DNA from: Venatoribacter cucullus
GTDB taxonomy: Bacteria > Pseudomonadota > Gammaproteobacteria > Pseudomonadales > Oceanobacteraceae
DNA length: 64,000 bases
Assembly: GCF_016132445.1 (NCBI RefSeq)
Contig: NZ_CP046056.1
Coordinates: forward strand, 1,736,001-1,800,000
Reading direction: 5' to 3'
Under the pieces are notes generated by a model. It saw only the letters and a list, made by a program, of their open reading frames with translations, was not told the origin of the DNA and did not search any database. The position numbers and the translations under genes are program-made. Within the stretch, counting starts at the first letter, position 1; the number at the start of each line of letters is the position of its first letter. Below are positions 1 through 8,480 of the stretch, piece by piece.

Positions 1-1
1 C

Positions 2-934
2 TTACGGCCACAGCGGCCGGCCAGCGAACAACAACAAACCGAACAACTGATTCAGGATATTCTTACCGATGCCGTGGATCGCCGGCAGCTGTTTCCACCG
101 GCGGCGGTGGTACGTGGTTACAGCCATCACCAGCATAAAACCCAGCAGCAATTCACCGTACAAACCCAGGGCGGTGCATTTTTTATCAAGATTCATGAAT
201 TGCATGCCCTGCCACGCTTTGCCGCCGAACAGGAAAGCCTGCTGAGTATTCTGGCCAGCCAGACCATTGCCGTTGCAGCGCCACTGACCGCGGGCACGCT
301 GCAACGGGCGCAGGAACCGGCCATGGCTTATCTGATTCTGCAGCATATTCCGCTGGCGGTGCACGGCGACTGGTTCAGTGCCGGTCAGCAACTGGCACAG
401 ATGCACAGCCACCACAGCACGCAGGGGTATGGTTTCGGACGCACCACCTGGTGTGGCGAACACGCTCAGGACAACCGCTGGAACCAGCATTGGGGAGATT
501 TTTTTGTACAGCAGCGGCTGCTGCCGATGCTGCAGAGCTTACAGCAACAGGGGATTGATCTGCCCCATCAGACACCGGCGCTGGACTACGCCCGCCGCTT
601 ACTGGAAGACCACCAGCCACCGGCATCCCTGCTGCATGGTGATCTGTGGTCAGGCAACATCGGCTTCAATCCGGACCGGCAGCTGTCGTACCCGGTATTA
701 TTTGATCCCGCCAGCTATTACGGCGATGCCGAGGCCGATATGGCGATGACCGAATTGTTCGGCCGTTTCCCGCAGCGCTTCTATGAGGGTTACCACAGCG
801 TGGCAGCCCTGCGTCCCGGTTATGAGCAACGCCGGCCGCTGTATCAGCTGTACCATCTGTTAAACCACGCCGGCCAGTTTGGCGGCAGCTTCCTGCTGCA
901 GGCCGAGCACTTACTGGCACAGATGCACGATTGA
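2..934 (+). CDS. Fructosamine kinase family protein (5' end cut by window edge)
   Basis: Predicted kinase of the fructosamine/ketosamine-3-kinase family (aminoglycoside-phosphotransferase fold), which phosphorylates sugars attached to amines so that glycated proteins or metabolites can be repaired. The reading frame is open to the left edge, so the true start lies outside the window; an in-frame GTG at 74 is not a convincing start because homology-like sequence (ELIQDIL-type helix) precedes it. The catalytic loop HGDLWSGN is seen near bases 636-660, followed by a DPASYYGDAEADMAM segment that fits the family metal-binding and C-terminal lobe motif. The gene converges on pdxH, with a MITE-like element between the two 3' ends. 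Family assignment is firm; the physiological substrate is not known from sequence. Confidence 0.88.
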   Translation, partial: LRPQRPASEQQQTEQLIQDILTDAVDRRQLFPPAAVVRGYSHHQHKTQQQFTVQTQGGAFFIKIHELHALPRFAAEQESLLSILASQTIAVAAPLTAGTLQRAQEPAMAYLILQHIPLAVHGDWFSAGQQLAQMHSHHSTQGYGFGRTTWCGEHAQDNRWNQHWGDFFVQQRLLPMLQSLQQQGIDLPHQTPALDYARRLLEDHQPPASLLHGDLWSGNIGFNPDRQLSYPVLFDPASYYGDAEADMAMTELFGRFPQRFYEGYHSVAALRPGYEQRRPLYQLYHLLNHAGQFGGSFLLQAEHLLAQMHD

Positions 935-938
935 TCCG

Positions 939-1208
939 TTAAGGAGCCTCTGAATAACTCTGCACAGCTCTGCGCGAGTCTTTCCGGGCTGTAGAGCAAG
1001 GCGACGAACGCAGAGAATGGCGAGCCCTTTTCAAGTTCGCCAACGCCGCTATACGGCCCGGAAAGCCGCGCCCTGCGGGGATGGCAGGAAAGCCCTGACT
1101 CGGTGTCGCCGGGTTTTGACAGAACCCGCTATGCCTGCAACCCGGCTTCGTGATTCAGAACTTTCCTGCAATCCAGAGCGGGCACTGAGCTATGCAGAGG
1201 CTCCTTAA
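939..1208. mobile_element. MITE-like non-autonomous element with 14-bp terminal inverted repeats
   Basis: The 270-bp interval between the convergent fructosamine kinase and pdxH genes is bounded by perfect inverted repeats TTAAGGAGCCTCTG (939-952) and its complement (1195-1208). Similarity decays further inwards (AATAACTC versus CATAGCTC). The outer TTAA on each side can be read either as the end of the repeat or as a 4-bp target duplication around GGAGCCTCTG ends. No credible protein is encoded. An internal imperfect hairpin pairs 980-997 with 1048-1065 (CTTTCCGGGC / GCCCGGAAAG cores). The right end supplies the TAA stop of pdxH. This looks like a miniature inverted-repeat element mobilised in trans; the parent transposase family is not identified. 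Confidence 0.7.
980..1065. repeat. Internal hairpin of the MITE-like element
   Basis: Arms at 980-997 and 1048-1065 are complementary over 18 bases with about two mismatches, enclosing a 50-base loop. Transcribed from either convergent neighbour it would form a strong stem, but there is no following U-run, so it is not a standard intrinsic terminator. Confidence 0.55.
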
Positions 1209-1846
1209 GGATTCAGACGCTGCTTCAGCCACTCGCCCTGTCCTTGCCGCCGGTATTCCAGCCGGTCGTGCAGGCGGTGCTCGCCCCCCTGCCAGAATTC
1301 CATACGCGCCGGCCGCAGGCGGTAACCACCCCAGTATTCCGGCAACGGCACATCCTGTCCGTCATAACGCGCACTGACTTCAGCAAAACGAGCCTCCAGT
1401 TCAGCACGGTCAGCCAGCGGCCGGCTTTGGGCTGAAGCCCAGGCACCCAGCTGACTTTCCCGTGGGCGGGAATGAAAATAGGCTTCGGCTTCCGCACGGC
1501 TGAGCTTTTCAACCACACCCTGTACCTGCACCTGACGTTCCAGATTGATCCAGAAAAAATGCAGGCTGGCATGCGGATTAGCGGCCAGCTGATAGCCTTT
1601 GTGGCTTTCATAGTTGGTGTAAAAAATAAAGCCTTCGCCATCATAGGCTTTCAGTAACACCACCCGCTGCCAGGGCTGACCGGATTCATCCACGCTGGCC
1701 AGCGTCATAATGGTGGGCTCCAGCGGGCTGGTGCTGCGGTATTGTTCAAACCAGGCGTGGAACTGCGTCATCGGGTCGGAAGCCGCCGTATGCTCATCCA
1801 GCCGGCCCTGAGTGTATTGTTTGCGGATCGCGCCGAGATCAATCAT
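1205..1846 (-). CDS. pdxH: Pyridoxamine 5'-phosphate oxidase
   Basis: FMN enzyme that oxidises pyridoxamine- or pyridoxine-5'-phosphate to pyridoxal phosphate, the last step of PLP synthesis and salvage; cytosolic. The 213-residue length matches the family (E. coli about 218). Recognisable elements are the N-terminal DPMTQFHAWFEQ helix, the FMN-binding VVLLKAYDGEGFIFYTNYES strand region, SRPRESQLGAWASAQSRPL, and the C-terminal FWQGGEHRLHDR segment ending in RLNP. The ATG at 1846 follows CAGGAG at good spacing. The TAA stop lies in the TTAA at the right end of the MITE-like element, but the C-terminus is canonical, so the insertion has not changed the protein. Confidence 0.96.
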   Translation of the reverse strand: MIDLGAIRKQYTQGRLDEHTAASDPMTQFHAWFEQYRSTSPLEPTIMTLASVDESGQPWQRVVLLKAYDGEGFIFYTNYESHKGYQLAANPHASLHFFWINLERQVQVQGVVEKLSRAEAEAYFHSRPRESQLGAWASAQSRPLADRAELEARFAEVSARYDGQDVPLPEYWGGYRLRPARMEFWQGGEHRLHDRLEYRRQGQGEWLKQRLNP

Positions 1847-1986
1847 GTGCAGCTCCTGATCGGGTAAGAAAATACAGAGCGCATTATGGCGGATGTGTCA
1901 GGTACTGTCTTGATCTGCTGCGCGGTTGGGCATGGCTGGCGGGCTTTTGTTATGATGCCGGCACTTTTATTCACGACGGTCTGACC

Positions 1987-2436
1987 ATGAAGTATCAGAA
2001 CTTACCCACCGCCTCCCTGACCCGCCGACTGGCTGCTTTGCTGTACGATGGACTGGTGATTCTGGCGCTGTATATTTTGCTCGGCGGCTTACTGGTAACC
2101 GCTATTTCCGAACTGCAGGGCAGCGAGCAGCTGGTACGCCTGAGCCCGGCTATGGCCATGACGTTGCTATTCAGTTTTTGTTTTTTGTATTACAACCATT
2201 CCTGGCGCCGTGGCGGCCAGACCATTGGCATGAAAGCCTGGCGTATCCGTCTGGTCAGTGCCGATGGCCAGCCGCTGCGGTTAAGCCACAGCATGCTGCG
2301 GGTGGGGACCGGTTTTTTTTCGCTGGTTATCGGCGGCTTAGGATTCTGGTGGGCGCTGTTCGATAAACAGCAGCGCAGCTGGCACGATATGGCTTCGCTG
2401 ACCAAAGTGGTGTACGTCCCGAAAGACATGCAATAA
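1987..2436 (+). CDS. RDD family integral membrane protein
   Basis: Small 149-residue inner-membrane protein with three predicted hydrophobic segments (about residues 17-40, 55-72 and 105-125). The RDD family is named for an Arg-Asp-Asp signature; here the N-terminal SLTRRLAALLYDGLVI fits it, and RRGGQTIGMKAWRIRLV is the conserved middle motif. Function is unknown in general; some RDD proteins have been proposed to be ion transporters, which cannot be judged here. It is transcribed alone, convergent with lptG, in the position often seen beside lptFG/pepA in gammaproteobacteria. The start is the ATG at 1987 with only a weak ribosome-binding site. Confidence 0.85.
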   Translation: MKYQNLPTASLTRRLAALLYDGLVILALYILLGGLLVTAISELQGSEQLVRLSPAMAMTLLFSFCFLYYNHSWRRGGQTIGMKAWRIRLVSADGQPLRLSHSMLRVGTGFFSLVIGGLGFWWALFDKQQRSWHDMASLTKVVYVPKDMQ

Positions 2437-2443
2437 ACCTGCT

Positions 2444-2462
2444 GCGCCGGTTCAGCCGGCGC
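2444..2462. terminator. GC-rich hairpin between convergent RDD gene and lptG
   Basis: GCGCCGG (2444-2450) and CCGGCGC (2456-2462) form a perfect 7-bp stem with a 5-base loop, overlapping the stop of lptG. There is no T-run on either side, so termination is only an inference from the convergent position. Confidence 0.3.
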
Positions 2463-3516
2463 GACGCAACAACAAACCGCCAATCACGGCGCAGACAAAC
2501 ATCGGCACAAGTGTTGCCATTAACGGGGCAAACCCCAGCAGAATACTGATGGGGGCCAACAGCTCTTCCGCGTATTTATAAACCAGGCCCACCATAATGC
2601 CGGAGAAAATCCGGAACCCCGGCGTTACCGCGCGCAGCGGTCCGAAAATAAACGAAATACCCAGCAATACCAGGGCAAAGGTACCCAGCGGCTGATTCAC
2701 CTTGGCCCAGAATGAAGCCAGATAACGGTCAGCATTCAGCCCTTCATTTTTCAGGTAGGCGGAATAGCTGTACAGATCTGAAATGGACATATCCCGCGGT
2801 TCATAAACCACCATATTCAGGCTGCGCGGCGTTAATGAGGTTGGCCACGCCTGGGTTTTATAGCTGCTGGTCAGCGTTTGTTCGGGGGTGATCTGCAGTT
2901 CCCGCACATTCTGTAATTGCCAGGCACCATCAATATACTGAGCTTTGGCCGCATATTGCACCGAACGCAACTCACGTTCAGCGCCAAAGTTATAGAGACT
3001 GACATTAAACAGCACACCGTTGGGGTCCACGGCGCCAAAGCGGGCAAACTGCTGCCCTTCCCGGTGCCAGTAACCCTTGCCACGGTTGTAATCAACCTCG
3101 CTGCGACCCTGAGCAATCAGCTTCATGGATTCAGCACTGCGTTCCAGATAAGGCACGGCGTATTCCGCATTCAGCATGCTCAGCGCCATTAACAGCGCGG
3201 TGGGCTTGAATACGGCCAGCATAATGCGCCACACCGAAACACCCGCCGCCCGCATAACCGTCAGTTCATTACTGGCCGCCATACTACCCAGGCCGGCCAG
3301 ACAGCCGATCAGGCAGGCCATCTGCATATATTCATACGCCCGGCGGGGCAACCGCATCAGCATGTATTGCAAGGCTTGCGGAAACTGGTAGCCACCGCGC
3401 AGTTCATCCATTTCATCCACCAGCGCGAAAATGGCATCCAGCCCGACAATCACCATCACCACCGCCAGGGTCGCCAACACCACATTGCGGGCAATATAGG
3501 CATCTAAAAGTCTCAT
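2452..3516 (-). CDS. lptG: LPS export ABC transporter permease LptG
   Basis: One of the two inner-membrane permeases of the LptB2FG complex that extracts lipopolysaccharide from the inner membrane and pushes it onto the LptC-LptA bridge. The protein has 354 residues with the family pattern of transmembrane helices near both ends (about residues 10-35, 60-80, 100-120, and four segments after residue 270) around a periplasmic beta-jellyroll domain. The start MRLLDAYIARNVVLATL is typical for LptG. Its ATG overlaps the stop of lptF in an ATGA arrangement, so the two are translationally coupled. Confidence 0.95.
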   Translation of the reverse strand: MRLLDAYIARNVVLATLAVVMVIVGLDAIFALVDEMDELRGGYQFPQALQYMLMRLPRRAYEYMQMACLIGCLAGLGSMAASNELTVMRAAGVSVWRIMLAVFKPTALLMALSMLNAEYAVPYLERSAESMKLIAQGRSEVDYNRGKGYWHREGQQFARFGAVDPNGVLFNVSLYNFGAERELRSVQYAAKAQYIDGAWQLQNVRELQITPEQTLTSSYKTQAWPTSLTPRSLNMVVYEPRDMSISDLYSYSAYLKNEGLNADRYLASFWAKVNQPLGTFALVLLGISFIFGPLRAVTPGFRIFSGIMVGLVYKYAEELLAPISILLGFAPLMATLVPMFVCAVIGGLLLRRAG

Positions 3517-4589
3517 GCCGAAATTCTCCGCACATAGCGCCAGCGTTTATAAGATGGCCACAGGAAAATCGTCAGCGCGATCAGCAGAAATAACAGATGC
3601 ACCAACCACAACGACAGGTACGGGCTGACGCGGCCTTTTTCGACCAGACCAACCAAACCTGCCAGCATCGAGACATACACCATAAACAGCATCAGGGCCG
3701 GGAACATACGGGCAAAACGGCCTTGCCGTGGATTTACCCGGGATAACGGAAAGGCCATCAGGGTGCCGATCGGCACCAATAAAATCAGCGAGATACGCCA
3801 GTGCAGCTGCGCCACATAAAGCGGGTTATCGGAACCGATAAGATCAAGGGTCGCCAGTGCTTCTTTGCGTAACTGACGCCGCTCGGCCTGCTCCTGAGAC
3901 ATACGCACGCCATAACGTTCAAAATCCAGCACCTGTAATTCGGCGCTGCCCGGCGTCAGATCGTAACGGCGCCCTTCGTGCAGTTCGAGAAAGCGGGAAC
4001 CGGTTTCCGGGCTGACGTACTGAGTGCCGCGTTCAGCCACAATCAGAGAATCGCCATCGGCGATAAACACATGATTCATCTGTTGCTTATCACTGCTGAG
4101 CGATTCGGTATAGGTAACGCGGCTGCCCTTAAGCGCAGACTGGAAACGCCCTGGCGCTAATAATTCAAACTCGGTGCGTTTGGCTTCTTCCACGTACAGA
4201 TCTTCGGTTTTCTGTGCCCCCAGCGGGCTGAGATACATGCTGGACAACGCCACCATCAGCATCATAAACAATGCCGGGATCATGCTGTAAGCCAGCAGTT
4301 TACGGTCAGAAAAACCGGTGGCGGTCAGCACCGTCATTTCACTTTCGGCATACAACCGGCCATAGCCGATAAGGATCGACATATACAAAGCCAGCGGAAT
4401 AATAATGTCGAGGAAATAGGGTAACCGGTACAACAAGGCCAGCAGAATAAATTCAACCGACACCTCACCGGCAGCGGCAGCGGCCATGGTTTTAATCAAC
4501 CGGCCGCTGAGAATAATCATCAGCAGCACAGTCGTTACCGCAAAGAAGGTACCGCTCAGTTCCCGGACCAGATAACGAAGAATAATCAA
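3513..4589 (-). CDS. lptF: LPS export ABC transporter permease LptF
   Basis: Partner permease of LptG in the LptB2FG lipopolysaccharide extractor. The open frame extends to 4661, but the first 24 codons do not look like LptF. The TTG at 4589 gives LIILRYLVRELSGTFFAVT, which matches the usual MIIFRYL-type start, and an AAGG lies about 10 bases upstream, so I place the start there (358 residues). Membrane helices flank a soluble periplasmic region rich in beta strands (about residues 110-240). The gene is divergent from pepA, the classic lptF/pepA arrangement. The exact start codon is the least certain point. Confidence 0.93.
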   Translation of the reverse strand: MIILRYLVRELSGTFFAVTTVLLMIILSGRLIKTMAAAAAGEVSVEFILLALLYRLPYFLDIIIPLALYMSILIGYGRLYAESEMTVLTATGFSDRKLLAYSMIPALFMMLMVALSSMYLSPLGAQKTEDLYVEEAKRTEFELLAPGRFQSALKGSRVTYTESLSSDKQQMNHVFIADGDSLIVAERGTQYVSPETGSRFLELHEGRRYDLTPGSAELQVLDFERYGVRMSQEQAERRQLRKEALATLDLIGSDNPLYVAQLHWRISLILLVPIGTLMAFPLSRVNPRQGRFARMFPALMLFMVYVSMLAGLVGLVEKGRVSPYLSLWLVHLLFLLIALTIFLWPSYKRWRYVRRISA

Positions 4590-4721
4590 AATACCAACCT
4601 TAATACCCACAAACGGCTGTGTTCTGCCGGCGATTTTCGTACACTGCGTACTGTTCAGCACAGGTCGTACGGTTATGGCGACCGGTGTTTATCCGCCCGT
4701 TGTTACCCGCCAGGAGTCATC

Positions 4722-6194
4722 ATGAATTACCAGATTTCGACCGATTCTGCTGCCGAAGTTCAGGCGAGCTGTATTGTGGTCACTATCGACCAGTCAGGCA
4801 AGCTGTCTGACAGTGCTGCGGCCATCGACAGCGCCAGTCAGGGTTACCTGCAGGCCCGTTTTGCCGCCGGCGATATTCAGGGCAAAACGGCTCAGACCCT
4901 GCTGTTACCTGCCGTCGCCGGTATTAAAGCCGGGCGCGTGTTGCTGGTTGGCACCGGTAAAGAAACCCTGACCGCCACGGCCGCCGTAAAAATTCTCAAC
5001 GCCATCGCCACAGCCACCGCCGGCATCAAAGGCAGCATCGCCCTGGCACTGGAAACGCTGAGTTCCAACGCCCTGCCCGGCGCCTGGTGGGCCGAACAAA
5101 CCGCACTGGCCTTCGGCAATGCACTGTACCGTTACACCGCCACCAAAAGTAAACAAGACGACAACGGCGAACCCGCTCAGCCCGACAGCCTGATCTGGCT
5201 GGGCAGCGATCAGTCTGCGGCGCTGGCCAAAGGTGAAGTCATTGCCCAGGGCGTCAGCTACGCCAAACACCTGGGTAATCTGCCACCGAATATCTGCACC
5301 CCCTCATATCTGGCCAGTGAAGCCCAGAAGCTGGCCGCCAACGGTGCGCTGGACGTAACCATTCTGGATGAAGAAGAACTGGAAAAAATGGGCGCCGGTG
5401 CCTTTGTTTCCGTTGCCAAAGGCTCGTCTCAGCCGGGCAAAATGATTGTGATGAAATACAACGGTGCTGCTGATAACAACACCGCTGCACACATGATTCT
5501 GGGCAAAGGTATTACCTTCGATACCGGCGGTATCAGCCTGAAACCGGGTCTGAACATGGACGAAATGAAATACGACATGTGCGGCGCCGCTTCCGTACTG
5601 GGCACCATGAAAGCCCTGCTCGCATTAAAACCGGCCATTAACGTGATCGGCATGATTACCAGCGCCGAAAATATGCCAGCCGGCCACGCCAGCAAACCGG
5701 GCGATGTGGTCACCACCCTGTCGGGCAAAACCGTGGAAATTCTTAACACCGACGCCGAAGGCCGTCTGGTGCTGTGTGACGCCATGACCTACGGCATCAA
5801 TACCTTCAACCCAGCCAGTCTGGTCGATATCGCCACCCTCACCGGCGCCTGTATGGCCGCTCTGGGTCGCGTCAATTCCGGTCTGTTCACCACCGATGAA
5901 ACCCTGGCCGGCGAACTGCAGCAAGCAGCATCGTACAGCGGCGACAAAGTCTGGCGTCTGCCCCTGGAAGACGATTATCAGGAATTGCTGGATTCCAACT
6001 TTGCCGACATCGCCAACATCGGCGGCCCGCTGGCCGGTGCCACCACGGCCGCCTGTTTCCTGTCGCGCTTTACCGAAGGCACCCCCTGGGCGCACCTGGA
6101 TATTGCCGGCACCGCCTGGAACAGCGGTGGTAAAACCAAAGGCGCCACCGGCCGTCCGGTACCGCTGCTGGTGAATTATCTGCTGGCCAAGTAA
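4722..6194 (+). CDS. pepA: Leucyl aminopeptidase (M17 family)
   Basis: Cytosolic hexameric di-zinc or di-manganese aminopeptidase that removes N-terminal residues from peptides; in some bacteria the protein also binds DNA. The 490-residue length is normal. The catalytic half shows KGITFDTGGISLKPG (near residue 262, metal-binding Lys and Asp), MCGAASVLGTMKAL, and the signature NTDAEGRLVL (about 342-351) with the metal-binding Asp and Glu and catalytic Arg. The ATG at 4722 is preceded by CCAGGAGTC. It is divergent from lptFG. The holC gene that usually follows pepA is absent; a nitroreductase comes next. Confidence 0.97.
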   Translation: MNYQISTDSAAEVQASCIVVTIDQSGKLSDSAAAIDSASQGYLQARFAAGDIQGKTAQTLLLPAVAGIKAGRVLLVGTGKETLTATAAVKILNAIATATAGIKGSIALALETLSSNALPGAWWAEQTALAFGNALYRYTATKSKQDDNGEPAQPDSLIWLGSDQSAALAKGEVIAQGVSYAKHLGNLPPNICTPSYLASEAQKLAANGALDVTILDEEELEKMGAGAFVSVAKGSSQPGKMIVMKYNGAADNNTAAHMILGKGITFDTGGISLKPGLNMDEMKYDMCGAASVLGTMKALLALKPAINVIGMITSAENMPAGHASKPGDVVTTLSGKTVEILNTDAEGRLVLCDAMTYGINTFNPASLVDIATLTGACMAALGRVNSGLFTTDETLAGELQQAASYSGDKVWRLPLEDDYQELLDSNFADIANIGGPLAGATTAACFLSRFTEGTPWAHLDIAGTAWNSGGKTKGATGRPVPLLVNYLLAK

Positions 6195-6232
6195 TGCCGT
6201 TTGCCTACAGCATTTCTGGCACAAACAGCCTG

Positions 6233-6277
6233 CCCCTTAAGGGGTAGTGCTGTTACCATCGGGTCATAGTGTTACCA
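6233..6277 (+). promoter_or_regulatory. Palindrome and direct repeat upstream of the nitroreductase gene
   Basis: The 106-bp gap before the nitroreductase holds a perfect 12-bp palindrome CCCCTTAAGGGG (6233-6244) and two copies of TGTTACCA (6251-6258 and 6270-6277) 19 bp apart, on the same face of the helix within two turns. This arrangement is suggestive of operator sites for a redox- or xenobiotic-responsive regulator, but no regulator is encoded next to it and no known consensus is matched. Confidence 0.35.
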
Positions 6278-6300
6278 ATGGTTTATAACGAGAACAATCC

Positions 6301-6963
6301 ATGACCCTGACCGATATCCTGCACAACCGTTATTCTGTCCGTGCTTTCAAACCCGATCCGGTGCCCGAAGCAACCCTGAAAGAAGTCTTTCAACTGGCCC
6401 AGCGCGCACCATCCAACTGCAATGTGCAGCCCTGGCAAACCTGTGTAGTATCGGGTGCCAAAAAGGACGAGCTAAAAAAAATCCTTGTCGGCACAGTGAT
6501 GAAGCAGCAGACTCCACAGCCTGATTTTAACTGGAAAGTAGCGTACGAAGGCGTACACCGCGAGCGTCAGTTCGGTTCTGCCAATGCGTTGTACAGCGCC
6601 ATGGGTATTGCCCGCGAAGACAAAATGCAACGCAATATGGCGATGCTGCGCAACTGGGCTTTTTTTGATGCGCCCCATGTCGCCTTTTTCACCATGGATA
6701 CTTACCTGGACATTATGGGTGCGGTGGATGTCGGCATTTATGCGCAAACGCTCACGATGCTGCTGAAAGAGCGCGGCATCGACAGCTGCATGCAGGGTGC
6801 GCTGGGGCAATTCCCGCAACCCGTGCGCGAATTTCTGGGCCTGCCGGAAGGCCGCGGGGTGTTATTTGGTATGTCATTCGGTTATGCCGACGAAGCCGCT
6901 GCCGCCAATCAGTGCCGAACTGAGCGGGCGGAACTGACGGATGCCGTTCAGTTTATTGGCTGA
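6301..6963 (+). CDS. Nitroreductase family flavoprotein
   Basis: FMN-dependent NAD(P)H oxidoreductase of the nitroreductase fold, likely a dimer acting on nitroaromatics, quinones or related electrophiles in the cytosol. The 220-residue protein opens with the classic RYSVRAFKPDPVPEATL motif (FMN phosphate binding) and continues with AQRAPSNCNVQPWQ, the usual SxxNxQPW flavin contact. The C-terminal half has LGLPEGRGVLFGMSFGYAD, a common family end. It stands alone downstream of pepA. The specific substrate cannot be assigned; the family includes NfsB-like reductases and BluB-like enzymes, but BluB-specific features are not apparent. Confidence 0.9.
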   Translation: MTLTDILHNRYSVRAFKPDPVPEATLKEVFQLAQRAPSNCNVQPWQTCVVSGAKKDELKKILVGTVMKQQTPQPDFNWKVAYEGVHRERQFGSANALYSAMGIAREDKMQRNMAMLRNWAFFDAPHVAFFTMDTYLDIMGAVDVGIYAQTLTMLLKERGIDSCMQGALGQFPQPVREFLGLPEGRGVLFGMSFGYADEAAAANQCRTERAELTDAVQFIG

Positions 6964-7009
6964 TTAATGGGTTGGCTGGTTTGCCATGGTACGGAATAAC
7001 CGGGCCATA

Positions 7010-7927
7010 TTATCGACCGCCGGTTAAGGCTTCGATAACCTGATTTTTGCCCAGCTTTTTCGCCTGATACAAAGCCCGGTCAGCGCGTTGCAATGTGCCG
7101 GAGAAAGAACCGTCTTCCGGCACCATGCTGGCTACCCCGATACTGACCGAGGCAACCGAACCGGCAGCAACAAACCGGCTTAACGCCGTCTGTAACAGCT
7201 GATGCAGACGGCAAGCAAACTGCAAAGCCTGCTCCGGGCCGGTATTTGGCAGCACAATGACAAACTCATCGCCGCCAAAGCGGCAGGCAATATCGTTTTG
7301 CCGCAACTCTGAACGACACACAGCCGCAACCACCTGAATCAGCTCATCGCCAACCTGATGGCCCAGGTTATCGTTAATAATTTTCAGGTTATCCAGATCA
7401 AACATCAGAATGGAATTCAGCACCGCGTAACGGGCTGATAATTCATAATGGCTGGCCAGTTCATACTCCAGCTTGCGGCGGTTAAACAGCCCGGTCAGCT
7501 GGTCGGTGTCACTCAGCGCTTTCAGCTGCAATTCCAGCTCATGACGGGCGGAAATATTACTGGCCACCCACAGCACCACATCTTCGCCACTAACCTGAAA
7601 ATCCAGTGCCTGTACCCGGCCTTCAAACCAGATCGGTTGTTGCGGCCCATCATCGGGCAGATCTTTTACGTCCCGGTTGCTCAGTTCGTATTCTGCGATC
7701 AGCAATTGGCCGGAATCCAGTGCCAACGCAATCTGGTCCAGAAACCAACGGGCTTTATCGGGTTTGATCAGGTCGGCAATGTAACAACCGACCAAGCCGC
7801 TGCCATCATGGTAATAACGGGCATCACGCCCACCGAACAGGGCCAGATACTTGCCACTGCGGGACAGAATAAATGCCGGATCCGGCAACGCCTTAAGAAT
7901 TAAAGCCATCTGCTCGAGGTTGATCAT
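7010..7927 (-). CDS. PAS-GGDEF diguanylate cyclase
   Basis: Predicted synthase of the second messenger cyclic di-GMP. The 305-residue cytosolic protein has an N-terminal PAS-like sensor (about residues 8-130, MALILKALPDPAFIL through VLWVASNISARHE) followed by a short helix and a full GGDEF domain from LSDTDQLTGLFNRRKLEYEL to the end. The active-site motif RFGGDEFVIVLP is intact (near residue 216). The inhibitory I-site RxxD is present as RQND exactly five residues before GGDEF, so product feedback is expected. There are no membrane segments. It is a single gene convergent with the nitroreductase. The signal sensed is unknown. Confidence 0.93.
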   Translation of the reverse strand: MINLEQMALILKALPDPAFILSRSGKYLALFGGRDARYYHDGSGLVGCYIADLIKPDKARWFLDQIALALDSGQLLIAEYELSNRDVKDLPDDGPQQPIWFEGRVQALDFQVSGEDVVLWVASNISARHELELQLKALSDTDQLTGLFNRRKLEYELASHYELSARYAVLNSILMFDLDNLKIINDNLGHQVGDELIQVVAAVCRSELRQNDIACRFGGDEFVIVLPNTGPEQALQFACRLHQLLQTALSRFVAAGSVASVSIGVASMVPEDGSFSGTLQRADRALYQAKKLGKNQVIEALTGGR

Positions 7928-8022
7928 GCTGTTCCGCGTCCCTGTGAGTTTTAAGCCCGTACACTAATGATTTAACATAGCAGCAAAAAAACGGCGGACT
8001 GTACTTTATTGTTACCACCACC

Positions 8023-8045
8023 AAAAAGACCACCCGAAGGTGGCC
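8023..8045 (-). terminator. Intrinsic terminator of the SDR / small-protein unit
   Basis: On the minus strand GGCCACC-TTCG-GGTGGTC forms a stem with a stable tetraloop, directly followed by TTTTT. It lies 33 bases past the stop of the 119-residue hypothetical protein. Confidence 0.85.
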
Positions 8046-8077
8046 TATTGACGGGTCTCACTGTAAAGCCTGAAGGC

Positions 8078-8437
8078 TCAGCAGCAATGCTCATGGCCGT
8101 CGGTAAAATCAATGGCCATGTAAATAGATGTTTGCGGGAACTGGGTCGGATACGCCATGTAGTAATGGGTATTCTCTTCCACCGGCCACCAGCAGGAAGC
8201 CGCCCGCGGGACATCGGCCAGGGTCACACGCTCAACACTGTATTCCAGGTCCATTCCATTGGTTTCGGGGAAAAATGCCTGGAAGTCTTCCGGGAAACCG
8301 GCTTCGGCGGTGTTCAGTTTGTCTTCAATTTTCAGTTCGCGCAGTTTCTTTTCCCATTCCGGGTCCTGGCTGCATTCAATAAAGAAATCGGCCAGGTAAC
8401 GGCTGTGCAGTTTTTTAACAATACGGGCGTTTGACAT
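8078..8437 (-). CDS. Hypothetical 119-residue protein
   Basis: I do not recognise this protein. It is a soluble, acidic, aromatic-rich protein without signal peptide or membrane segment; notable are an acidic middle (EAGFPEDFQAFFPETNGMDLEY), a CWWPVEENTHYYM stretch and the unusual C-terminus DGHEHCC, which has His and paired Cys that could bind metal. The ATG at 8437 has AGGA at 8-base spacing and a strong terminator follows, so it is a genuine gene. It lies 43 bases downstream of the SDR gene on the same strand and is probably cotranscribed with it. Confidence 0.7.
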   Translation of the reverse strand: MSNARIVKKLHSRYLADFFIECSQDPEWEKKLRELKIEDKLNTAEAGFPEDFQAFFPETNGMDLEYSVERVTLADVPRAASCWWPVEENTHYYMAYPTQFPQTSIYMAIDFTDGHEHCC

Positions 8438-8480
8438 GTTTCAGTTCCTGTCGGCAATAAGCTGCCATTAATAAAAAAAG

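Noticed and set aside
1017-1377. Two 60-codon frames inside and beside the MITE-like element
   Set aside because: No ribosome-binding site or homology; arginine-rich chance frames, one running into antisense pdxH.
5625-6224. 199-codon open frame antisense to pepA
   Set aside because: Gly/Ala/Gln-rich shadow with no motif or ribosome-binding site; pepA on the other strand is certain.
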